From Metallyticus violacea (taxonomy: Eukaryota > Arthropoda > Insecta > Mantodea > Metallyticidae): DNA of 64,000 nucleotides. The stretch covers positions 51,147,501-51,211,500 of the forward strand of contig CM060830.1 in the NCBI GenBank assembly GCA_030762175.1, written 5' to 3'. Shown here in pieces: positions 25,471 through 30,400 of this stretch. The position numbers and the translations under genes were made by a program. Within the stretch, counting starts at the first letter, position 1, and the number at the start of each line of letters is the position of its first letter. Below the pieces are notes generated by a model, which saw only the letters and a list, made by a program, of their open reading frames with translations, was not told the DNA's origin and did not search any database.

Positions 25471-26259
25471 TTGTGACATTAGCTCTCAGTGACTTTCGTC
25501 AAGCGACGCGAGCAAAGCACACTGTGGTCTATCTAAGCTGTCAGGTAAACCACACTGCTCCCCTCCGTTTTATGTGCACAGTGATGCACTTTATAACACA
25601 AATGCACATTGCTGACAACAATGCTAACAATGTCAGTGTTCTCGTTGTTTTCGTTTGCGATTGATAACACTATAAAATTCTTGTGCATTAGGTTAGGTTA
25701 TATTATATGAATTTTTGCTATTTATTATATTAAGAATTAACAAGCGTTGCTCACTGATTTTCGCACCAAATAATAATATATAATTTTTGTTGGATATTGC
25801 ATAATTTTTAAACCGTAAGGTAAATGTACTACAGTTATTGGTAAATAAAGCGGGTTTAAGCTAGGAGGGGTAAGAGAAGGGGCGAATGAGAGAAAGACGA
25901 ATAATTTTCTCTTAGTCCCCACCCAAAAACTTTCCGGTGGGTCCCATTAGTGTGCAGAGATATTTGTACTGGGTGGACTAATCGGAATTCTTATCTCATT
26001 ATTTACTCGTTTTCTACCCATTTACTCTAATTTTAAATATCTATGTATATTATGTGGCCTGTAGATCTACTTAAATGATATATTATGGTGTTTAGCAATA
26101 ATTCCGGCCATGATAAAAGATTAGGGGTTACAAAATAGGAGTTATATAAAGTTTGACAAAATACCAAATAGGATATAAATATTTACCATTTTGAGTTCTC
26201 ACAGATGTACCGGAAAATCTGCTTCCAGCAACTGATAAAGGAGCTGCAACAGTTGACAT
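538..26259 (-). CDS. CCT1: CCT1 (TCP-1 alpha) chaperonin subunit, 11 exons, 3' end outside window
   Basis: Alpha subunit of the eukaryotic cytosolic chaperonin TRiC/CCT, a double ring that folds actin, tubulin and other proteins using ATP. The spliced model is complement of 538-730, 2480-2570, 7230-7341, 9220-9360, 10332-10414, 10806-10987, 14032-14142, 14219-14316, 17852-17980, 22766-22851 and 26187-26259: 1299 nt, 433 codons, and every junction keeps frame. Visible group II chaperonin motifs are [11 protein letters not shown] (near residue 40), VTNDGATIL (about 57-65), GDGTTSV (about 90-96, containing the catalytic Asp) and VVAGGGSVE near residue 410. Family members are about 556 residues, so about 120 C-terminal residues lie left of position 1. 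The start is chosen because [10 protein letters not shown] followed by a conserved N-terminus fits the family. No frameshift or stop was seen, so the gene looks intact. Confidence 0.96.
1040..1630 (+). mobile_element. Mariner-like transposase remnant
   Basis: In changing frames, 1250-1300 reads like a DNA-binding/linker segment with STEDQKYAH. The 1431-1628 frame has [20 protein letters not shown] and [10 protein letters not shown], matching the second-Asp region of mariner transposases (VFWDSQGvllvDFL). Stops and frameshifts show it is dead. Confidence 0.6.
2161..2406. mobile_element. Penelope-like foldback, ACCGGU family
   Basis: Inverted arms 2161-2252 and 2314-2406 with a few mismatches. 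Each carries the 3' terminal segment and the ACCGGU block of the element at 14488-15308; the 61-bp centre is unique. The subterminal box CACACAGTGAAGC lies just left, near 2140. Confidence 0.75.
2213..2268 (-). ncRNA. Hammerhead-like motif, ACCGGU stem III, mutated core
   Basis: TTGAAGA core (C3 changed to U), a short stem II around GAGA/TCTC, GAAA, then ACCGGU and cleavage triplet GUC. Stem I GAUGG/CCAUC has five pairs. The core substitution probably inactivates it. The facing arm at 2300-2350 keeps GAAA and ACCGGU but not CUGANGA. Confidence 0.6.
2480..2570 (-). CDS. CCT1: CCT1 coding exon 10
   Basis: 91 nt with acceptor TTTTGCAG and donor GTAAAA. It encodes [20 protein letters not shown] and [10 protein letters not shown]. 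Confidence 0.94.
2571..4194. other. CCT1 intron, left part, unannotated
   Basis: No element recognised. A minus-strand frame at 3436-3630 ([20 protein letters not shown]) looks more protein-like than chance, but has no family match that I can name. Confidence 0.5.
4195..4312 (-). mobile_element. Penelope-like 3' end fragment, AUGCAU family
   Basis: Contains CTTAGGTATTCATTTTTTAC and ACTAAACTCCATG, then AAGATGCATTTC and the hammerhead-like motif, the same order as at 13522-13620. A single arm without a partner; it abuts the LINE remnant that starts near 4400. Confidence 0.7.
4258..4312 (-). ncRNA. Hammerhead-like motif, AUGCAU stem III
   Basis: Minus strand: CTGAAGA core, stem II AGGAGAATCT/AGAGAGA-type pairing, GAAA, AUGCAU and C17. 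Very similar to the copy at 13565-13620. Confidence 0.65.
4558..4857 (+). mobile_element. tRNA-derived SINE, family A, full length, nested in a LINE
   Basis: tRNA-like head with A box GGTGGTATAGTGGTAACC and B box GCGGGTTCAAACTC, then a body with AAAATCCTAAGTATGG and AAAGAAGAGGCCTCTGAGC, ending in an A-rich tail. LINE sequence continues on both sides, so it landed in the older LINE. Confidence 0.85.
5640..5750. mobile_element. Small Penelope-like foldback nested in a LINE
   Basis: Arms with AATCTCTTCTGAATAGGAT near 5651-5670 and its complement near 5704-5724. The centre has ACTCTTTATGGTTTCACTTA, the terminal segment of the ACAUGU family at 50500. The box TTTCACTGTGTTCAATTCC follows. It interrupts the LINE at 4400-6540. 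Confidence 0.55.
6541..7229. other. CCT1 intron, right part, mostly unannotated
   Basis: 6541-6830 may be the decayed 5' part of the LINE at 4400-6540: the minus strand reads NVERLLAKI and [20 protein letters not shown]. 6830-7229 shows nothing recognisable. Confidence 0.4.
7230..7341 (-). CDS. CCT1: CCT1 coding exon 9
   Basis: 112 nt with acceptor TGTCTACAG and donor GTTTGT. It encodes [12 protein letters not shown] and [11 protein letters not shown], an apical-domain block nearly invariant in CCT1. Reading upstream into the acceptor gives a spurious longer ORF with an MCLQ start. Confidence 0.95.
7738..7760. repeat. (TA)n microsatellite
   Basis: About ten TA units after a poly-A run, in the intron between CCT1 exons 8 and 9. 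Confidence 0.9.
7761..8700. other. CCT1 intron (exons 8-9), unannotated part
   Basis: AT-rich, with a short plus-strand frame at 8162-8359 lacking any recognisable motif. Nothing supported. Confidence 0.6.
8710..8975 (-). mobile_element. tRNA-derived SINE, family A
   Basis: Minus strand: A box GGTGGTGTAGTGGTTACC, altered B box (GATCCTGGCC region), same body as the copy at 4558. It lies in the intron between CCT1 exons 8 and 9, on the CCT1 coding strand. Confidence 0.82.
9220..9360 (-). CDS. CCT1: CCT1 coding exon 8
   Basis: 141 nt, 47 codons, phase 0 at both ends, with acceptor TTTACAG and donor GTGTTG. It contains the apical-domain helix [14 protein letters not shown] and [13 protein letters not shown]. 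Confidence 0.95.
9690..10180. mobile_element. Penelope-like foldback, ACAUGU family, degraded
   Basis: Arms 9752-9847 and 10073-10168 (96 bp each) match the ORF-end segment at 50580-50800, including GTTGGTAGGTG and GAGCTGTCTGCTTCC. The left side continues into a degraded hammerhead region (CTGAGGA and GAAA kept, stem II lost). The centre contains a second, weaker inverted repeat, 9889-9927 with 9987-10030. Confidence 0.7.
10332..10414 (-). CDS. CCT1: CCT1 coding exon 7
   Basis: 83 nt with acceptor TTTTACAG and donor GTAGAG. It encodes [20 protein letters not shown] and then KLKLGVQ, a strongly conserved apical-domain segment of CCT1. Confidence 0.95.
10806..10987 (-). CDS. CCT1: CCT1 coding exon 6
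   Basis: 182 nt with acceptor TAACCCAG and donor GTGAGTT. It encodes [16 protein letters not shown] and later [20 protein letters not shown], covering the intermediate domain and the start of the apical domain. Confidence 0.95.
11027..11060. repeat. (TA)n microsatellite
   Basis: TATATA tract interrupted once by TG, in the intron between CCT1 exons 5 and 6, about 40 bp from exon 6. Confidence 0.9.
11100..11330. repeat. Dispersed repeat D, copy 1
   Basis: AAAGTCTGCTAATACTAAAT and GGTCTAATTATTCTAT, near CATCACTCAA, recur with changes and the same order at 38190-38390. No coding sequence recognised; the family is unidentified. Confidence 0.5.
11690..12120 (-). mobile_element. Possible LINE remnant (RT region)
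   Basis: The minus strand near 11870 reads LRQGDLIAY, like the RT motif LRQGD...L, followed by many stops. Little else is recognisable, so this is weak. Confidence 0.3.
12121..13491. other. CCT1 intron (exons 5-6), unannotated part
   Basis: No repeat family or coding match recognised. Poly-T and poly-A runs at 13114 and 12750. Confidence 0.6.
13492..13700. mobile_element. Penelope-like foldback, AUGCAU family
   Basis: Arms 13522-13559 and 13652-13689 share CTTAGGTATTCATTTTTTAC and ACTAAACTC. The left side carries the subterminal box GAAGCTGTTGACAATGGAGT near 13500. The left arm continues into a hammerhead-like motif with an AUGCAU stem III; the right arm is truncated. Confidence 0.72.
13565..13620 (-). 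ncRNA. Hammerhead-like motif, AUGCAU stem III
   Basis: Minus strand: CTGAAGA core, stem II GGGAGA/TCTCCT (six pairs including one G-U), GAAA, palindrome AUGCAU, then C17, giving cleavage triplet AUC. Stem I starts with two A-U pairs and then a C/A mismatch, as in the ACCGGU family. Confidence 0.68.
14032..14142 (-). CDS. CCT1: CCT1 coding exon 5
   Basis: 111 nt encoding [20 protein letters not shown] and then [17 protein letters not shown]. The donor is GTATCC, weaker than the others. It is the only donor nearby that keeps frame with exon 6; a GTGAAA site 20 nt downstream would shift frame. Confidence 0.92.
14219..14316 (-). CDS. CCT1: CCT1 coding exon 4
   Basis: 98 nt with acceptor TTTTTAG and donor GTAAGTGA. 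It encodes [20 protein letters not shown] then [14 protein letters not shown], matching the CCT equatorial/intermediate region. It is separated from exon 5 by only 76 nt, the shortest intron in the gene. Confidence 0.95.
14556..14612 (-). ncRNA. Hammerhead-ribozyme-like motif, ACCGGU stem III (left arm)
   Basis: Mirror copy of the motif at 15185-15240 on the opposite arm, with the same core (14593-14599 on the minus strand), stem II and palindrome. It lies just 3' of the PLE stop codon. Confidence 0.72.
14605..15021 (-). CDS. Penelope-like element: C-terminal GIY-YIG endonuclease domain, 5'-truncated
   Basis: 138-residue open frame ending the ORF of a Penelope-like retrotransposon. The GIY-YIG nuclease motifs are visible: [20 protein letters not shown] with the CX2C pair typical of PLE endonucleases, then [26 protein letters not shown] with the conserved His residues, and [15 protein letters not shown]. 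The ORF ends in a Ser/Thr/Pro-rich tail. The reverse transcriptase that normally precedes this domain is missing; the element is truncated at the centre of a foldback. The stop is followed at once by a hammerhead-like motif. The frame has no stops, suggesting a fairly recent insertion. Confidence 0.9.
   Translation of the reverse strand: MLIDNVNDSIAQEEKSGIYKINCAECEKIYIGKTKRNIGTRLKEHFRNIKYKQIEKSAVAYHFWTQNHDIINKTKLLKSVQGPTELATWEKIYIYKYKDSIMNFDIVGDENINYKFITLPPEQNIHSHSSTNDPTVEP
15019..15051. repeat. Small hairpin at the PLE foldback centre
   Basis: AAATTTTGAACATTA and TAATGTTCAAAATTT pair around a short loop. It marks the inner junction of the PLE inverted copies. Confidence 0.65.
15185..15240 (+). 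ncRNA. Hammerhead-ribozyme-like motif, ACCGGU stem III
   Basis: Core CTGAAGA at 15197-15203 is followed by a stem II of six pairs (GGGAAC with GTTCTC) and GAAA at 15222-15225. The palindrome ACCGGU then gives a predicted cleavage triplet GUU. Stem I is AUGG paired with CCAU, then a C/A mismatch and G-C. The conserved positions C3 to A9 and G12 to A14 are intact. Known PLE hammerheads are type I with very short stem III and are thought to act as dimers. Confidence 0.72.
15440..16250 (-). mobile_element. Mariner-like transposase remnant
   Basis: Minus strand: [12 protein letters not shown], like the mariner N-terminal helix-turn-helix region (.LSrtqVF.WhK); then [20 protein letters not shown] then GG near 15790-15860, like the catalytic-core lead-in; then [12 protein letters not shown] near 15650, in the place of the HDNArPHtA motif. 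Numerous stops and frameshifts. Confidence 0.65.
16263..16409. mobile_element. Penelope-like terminal hairpin, ACCGGU family
   Basis: Near-perfect arms 16263-16335 and 16339-16409 with a 3-nt loop. Both arms are truncated inside the hammerhead region just before GAAA-ACCGGU, so only the last part of the PLE terminus is present. The outer flank again has GAGCTTCACTGTGTTAG near 16418. Confidence 0.75.
16440..17129. other. CCT1 intron (exons 3-4), unannotated part
   Basis: Contains a short repeat of TCTCTTAGACATAGT near 16518-16550. Otherwise nothing recognised. Confidence 0.6.
17130..17411 (+). mobile_element. tRNA-derived SINE, family A, diverged A box
   Basis: B box ATGGGTTCAAACCCGG, body with AAAATCCTAAGTATGG and AGGCCTCTGAGC, ending in AATAAAAAAAAAACCC. 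The A box region is shortened and changed. CCT1 runs the other way. Confidence 0.78.
17463..17722 (+). mobile_element. tRNA-derived SINE, family B
   Basis: GTGGCCATGGTCATTAAGGC, CAGGACCATCCTCCCTGACA, CCTCAGTCCTCATAA and CAGCAGTAAAAATAG match family B in order. It directly follows the family A copy at 17130 and is followed by a GAA microsatellite. Confidence 0.68.
17726..17790. repeat. GAA/GA-rich purine tract
   Basis: AAG repeats grading into GAAA, following a family B SINE and about 60 bp from CCT1 exon 3. A pure purine run of this length can form triplex DNA. Confidence 0.9.
17852..17980 (-). CDS. CCT1: CCT1 coding exon 3
   Basis: 129 nt, 43 codons, phase 0 at both ends, with acceptor ATTACAG and donor GTAAGT. 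It contains VTNDGATIL and GDGTTSV, the ATP-binding and hydrolysis motifs. Confidence 0.96.
18780..18862 (+). pseudogene. tRNA-like pseudogene or tRNA-derived retroposon
   Basis: GTGTCCGAGTGGTTGGGTAC resembles a D-arm/A box and GTGAATTCGAATCTCGC resembles a T-arm/B box. The spacing fits a class II (Ser/Leu-like) tRNA, and TTCTACTCTTTTTT follows as a Pol III terminator. No sound acceptor stem was found, and the T stem has a mismatch, so it is not called as functional. Confidence 0.5.
19060..20000 (-). mobile_element. Tc1-like transposase remnant
   Basis: Minus strand: [20 protein letters not shown] near 19330-19400, the second-Asp region, and [15 protein letters not shown] near 19230-19280, from the SPDLNPIENIW motif. 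The frame then breaks and continues as [19 protein letters not shown]. Dead copy. Confidence 0.7.
20430..20515 (-). pseudogene. tRNA-like pseudogene or tRNA-derived retroposon
   Basis: Minus strand: ACCGAGTGGCTTATACGAC, GCAAGTTCGAATCTCGC and a CTTCTTTTTT terminator. It shares CCGAGTGG and TTCGAATCTCGCA with 18780-18862, so both may belong to one family. The acceptor stem is not convincing. Confidence 0.5.
20860..21730 (-). mobile_element. Mariner-like transposase remnant
   Basis: Minus strand: [11 protein letters not shown] near 21600 (HTH region), [24 protein letters not shown] text near 21250-21310, then [20 protein letters not shown] near 21030-21085 (third-acid block [13 protein letters not shown]) and [12 protein letters not shown] near 20865-20905. 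Frameshifts break it. Confidence 0.78.
21731..22765. other. CCT1 intron (exons 2-3), right part
   Basis: Nothing identified. The plus-strand frame at 21728-21964 is probably chance antisense of transposon debris. Confidence 0.5.
22766..22851 (-). CDS. CCT1: CCT1 coding exon 2
   Basis: Acceptor TTTTAG, donor GTATGT, 86 nt. It encodes [18 protein letters not shown] and then [10 protein letters not shown], the first TCP-1 signature around the nucleotide pocket. Confidence 0.95.
23330..24420 (-). mobile_element. Tc1-like transposase remnant
   Basis: Minus strand: [12 protein letters not shown] near 23960-24000, [20 protein letters not shown] then GE near 23870-23930, [20 protein letters not shown] near 23770-23830, and [20 protein letters not shown] text near 23530-23580. 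These are the ordered catalytic blocks of Tc1 transposases. At least three frame changes and the missing QQDN block (frame broken near 23650) show it is inactive. Confidence 0.85.
24421..26186. other. CCT1 intron 1, promoter-proximal part
   Basis: AT microsatellite at 25422-25466. The stretch 25468-25680 has more CpG (AAGCGACGCGAGC) than the rest of the window and could be regulatory. No transposon recognised. Confidence 0.5.
25422..25466. repeat. (AT)n microsatellite
   Basis: About 22 AT units in CCT1 intron 1. Confidence 0.97.
26187..26259 (-). CDS. CCT1: CCT1 coding exon 1 (start codon)
   Basis: 24 codons plus one base, beginning ATG at 26259 and ending before donor GTAAAT. It encodes the flexible N-terminus ([17 protein letters not shown]). 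The next intron is 3.3 kb and holds Tc1-like debris. Confidence 0.92.
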
Positions 26260-27215
26260 TTTTGTTAACACGTGCTACAACCCGAACTTCAAGAAACTAC
26301 TTATTCACTTTCAGTTACGCTACGGCAACCCCTACGCACAAACCAATCACAATTAAACATAGAAGGGTTCCCAACTTACCAATCCAAATTGGGAAAGGCT
26401 CTAAACATCAGTACAATCTGTGCTGCGGTATGCTCAACTGTAGAAATACGGAATTTATTATGGAACTGCCAAAATCGCATTACCAATATTCACGGCTGTG
26501 ACATGAATCTGATATACCCTAATCTAATGACACCATAATTTATTCTAATTCAAAAACATTTTATTCCATCTATTTTATATTGGTTGTTAGCCAAGTCTCC
26601 GTAGTTCAGAATGTGCCTAACCGTAGCCTTCTTTATTATTGAAGGCCCGATTGTGGAATGCTGAACTTTGTATACAATAACATTTTTAAGTATTCTATGA
26701 AATGCCAGAAGAATTTTTGTAATTGTGTTGACGTTTAGTGAAATAGTGAAATAAATTAATGAATGTTGCAAGTAAATTAATTTCCTAGTATTGTTGCACT
26801 TAATAAAGCATGTGACATTTTTATGTCTGCGAAGATAAGGGGTTTGGCTTTTATTGGTGTTTACGTTTGACATTTAATAAACATAACCTCGAAAATGACG
26901 AGTTCTCTTATTTAAACACCAAATTTCTAATAACCCTGCTCCACTCTATGCATTTGGGAGTGTTTAATCGAGTAAACAGTAACACCAAGGCAAGTATTAA
27001 ACTGTGGAGTACTTGTGTGCATACGCCAATACTACCTGTTTTATTGGATTTTGCAGTTTGATGTGGAAATGTGATATTATTGTAATGGATTCAGTAGATT
27101 GTGATGCACAAGGATAATTTTCACTTGCATTTATTTAATCAAAATTTTCAAGAGATGCTTTTACCAACTATTTTATGTGCAATATACGTTACCACTGTTA
27201 TATTCTATTTTGCAG
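26260..27215. promoter_or_regulatory. Divergent promoter/5' UTR region between CCT1 and RALGAPB
   Basis: The 977 bp between the two start codons must contain both 5' UTRs and probably a shared promoter. An AACCAATCAC CCAAT-type motif lies near 26340, oriented as an inverted CCAAT for CCT1. No clear TATA box or transposon was recognised. The RALGAPB acceptor at 27215 implies an untranslated first exon somewhere here. Transcription start sites cannot be placed from sequence alone. Confidence 0.55.
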
Positions 27216-27440
27216 CAAGAATCAGAAGGAGGTGGGATGTACTCAGAGTGGGCATCTCTCACGTCACTCATTCAAAATGGTAATGAGGAGAGTCAGAGTG
27301 TGTTGGGGAAGTTCCCAATGTCAGCAGGAAAAGAAGTGGCTGTTGCCATTGTCAAACAACTAGCTTCAAACCTTGGATTTGCTCAACCAGCTGAACCTAG
27401 TCCCCTTACAACAGACAGAGAAGTTCAGTGGTGCATGGAG
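27216..27440 (+). CDS. RALGAPB: RALGAPB exon with start codon (coding 27237-27440)
   Basis: Acceptor TATTTTGCAG is followed by 21 nt of 5' UTR and ATG at 27237, then 68 codons to donor GTATGTAGG. The N-terminus [15 protein letters not shown] matches the conserved start of the family. An in-frame ATG at 27177 lies upstream of the acceptor and is therefore not used. The acceptor implies a non-coding first exon upstream, which could not be located. Confidence 0.92.
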
Positions 27441-30400
27441 GTATGTAGGTGGTTGTAGTTTACTTAACAGCACAGCCATGCTTGGGCATTATCTGAGCTT
27501 TGCTGAGACAATAGAAACACTTTTTCTATTTGGATGATATTCAAAGTCAAAGAAATGTTGATATTTGCTCACGCAATGTTCTTTCAGTCTTCATTACAAC
27601 AAATTTAAGGCTACTGTATATGTGACTAAAATTCCTGAAATGTATATAGTGATTTTTAGGATGATATACCAGAATTTCTTTGTTATATGAGATGTTTTCA
27701 TACTTGACATTTACTAAATAATAGAACCGAATAGTTAGATGATGTAAATGGTATTAAGCCATTTGCTCATAGTTATAGCTTTAAAACTTAAATTTTAAAT
27801 GCTCATAAAATACCTGTAATCTAATAATGAAATTACTTGTGTTATTTTATTTTTTCAGTAATGTAAGTGGTGCTTAAAAAATTGTCCTTTGAGTTACATG
27901 AGAAACGTTCAGCTAAATTTTAGTCAGCTTCGCTCACATCTTGTTCAAGTTGCAGCCTTTTTGTGTGTGTGCATGCGTGCGCGTGTGCGCTTTTTTTTTT
28001 TTTTTTAAATGAACAGCATTAACATAGGCATTCCAGAATATTCTTAACAGCCACACAGAATTGTCAGGATTCTCCCTTTGCATCCCATTATATCATTTCA
28101 TTCAAAACTTAAGATGCATTTGTGTGACTGGTAGACCACCAGGGATGGCCAAGATTGTTATGACATGGATTCATAAGTGGAGATCTGAGGTCAATTCTCA
28201 CCAGGACTGTCCTCCGTGACTGACACTTTTTCCAGGTTTTCCTCAGTCCTTATAAATGGCAATATTAGGAGGATACTCTAAACTTAGGCATGGAACATTT
28301 TCTTAAAAAAATCCTTTTTCAATTTATCATTCATGTATCTTCTGTGTCCATTGATTCAGCACTAAAAATGGGCAGTATTAAAAAATATAGTGACTGGTAG
28401 GGTTGTGTGCAGGTTTTCTGCAGCCTTCATGCACCTGGTCATGAGTTATTGGTGAAGACTTGCTTAGATCTGAAACCTGAGGTCTTGGGAGAATGAGCCA
28501 GTTTCATTGGATTCACCAATTGTAGAGGAGTGGTACCATTGTAGTTCAGAAGTTTGGCATTGTAGACAGCCGTGAAGGGTGATAGTATGGAGGCCTCTGG
28601 AGTGGTTCTGACAGCAGAGCATGTCACTGGAGGTTTCCTTCAACTCCTCTCTTTTCAACCTTACTAAGGTTGACAAAGTTGTAAACCTCAATAGTTTTGG
28701 GGAAAGGTAGCTGCATTGGGACCCAAGATTCATAGGTTGAATCTTGGCTGAGATAAATGGATTTTTCAGGACTAAAAATTCAAAGAAGTTCTCAGAAAGG
28801 GACATTAGGCAACAGGTCCTATATTGCAAATGTACAACACATTAAAGAAGCAAAAACTTAAAAAAAAAAAAAAAAGAGATCCCTGGACAAAATTATTGCC
28901 CATTTCACATCCAGGGAATACCATAGGCTCCAACCGGGCTGACCACCTCAACTCTGCTCTCTGTATGAAAATAAGCTAATTAAATTATTTTGATATAAAG
29001 TTTCTGGTAAGGCATAACATAATATAAGAGCATGCACATTCGTAACCTTATTATTTATAAGTAGGATTCAAATGTTGATAATCTAAAATCTTAAAAATAT
29101 GCAAGCATTCATAATCAAAAAAAAACTTGAAAATATGACAATAATATTACCTTAAAGCAAAATTTTCTAACACATTTTCTTTGTTTAAATTAAATTCTTG
29201 CTTAAAACTTTAAAAATGTAAGTCATTAAAATATTGATTTTTATTATTAAATTTTGTATTTATTTAACCATTAAAAAGCACTTCAACACTATGTATATAT
29301 AAGAAATATTACAGGTTTATGAATAGCCATAGAGAATTACAGTAATAAATCACATGCATTTTGAAGTTTTCAAATAACAATAATCTTCTATTATCATTCA
29401 GCGTTAACTTGTATTGGAAAAACTCTGCTCAACATTGCAGGATGTTATTGGGGTATATTTGAAATAAGTCAAATCATCACCTACAGTTTAAATCAGACTC
29501 ACCTTCATCGAATGTTGCTGGCATACCATTCAGAATGTTACCAATATTGCAGAGTGTAGAATACACTTCATTTTGACTCAGCTCACAATGAAGTTTTGCC
29601 TTAGAACCACCAGAGATAATTTATTGCAGTCAATAGTCTTACAAGAGCATCTGACATCTTCATAATTCTATATAACCGGTTTAATAATAGTATAGTATAG
29701 GTTATTTACATAGTATATCCATTATAGTTCAGCAATATTATATAGGCATTTCTCTGTTAGGAATAGTTTTGGGACAGATTTAAATTTCAAGTTTGTGGTA
29801 TTTTTATTTGACACTGATAATTTATTATATAATATAGCTCCTATTTTATATGAGTCCTTATTGGTTTGAGTTTTATTCCTGCTCACCCAATGGTAATAAT
29901 TTGTTCTTTTTGTATCGCATGTATGGCAGTCTTTATTTAGCATGTTAAATTCTTTTTTTAACTTTGACTAGCATAATATTTTTGAATGCATATAGTAAAA
30001 TTACTGTTAGGATGTCTTGTTTTATAAATTTCCTCACAGGACTGTTGAAACTGAAGGTTGTATATACTTCTTATGCATTTTTTTGTATTTTTAATATTCT
30101 GTTCATATTGTTTTATTTTTGCACATTCACAAACTTTAACCATGTGCAGCCTATAACTCATTTTCCACATTTTTCACAAATTGAAGACCATCACATAGTT
30201 TAATAACAGTTTCTTTTAATTTTGATTGTAGTTGATATTGAGCTAAAATTTTACTGTATGTAAGCAACAATTCAGGGGCATGCAAAATCTATCTCTGAGA
30301 CAACTGTTAGCGAATGTTGTTTGCAAAAGGAAATGAAATACGATCAAATTATGAAAAATGACAACTAAAAAAATCAAAATACAGCATTATATGACTAATG

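Noticed and set aside
25686..25700. TTAGG-type telomeric repeat
   Set aside because: Only two tandem units (TTAGGTTAGG); not an array.
27177..27236. Upstream ATG as the RALGAPB start
   Set aside because: It precedes the splice acceptor at 27215, and its product does not match the family.
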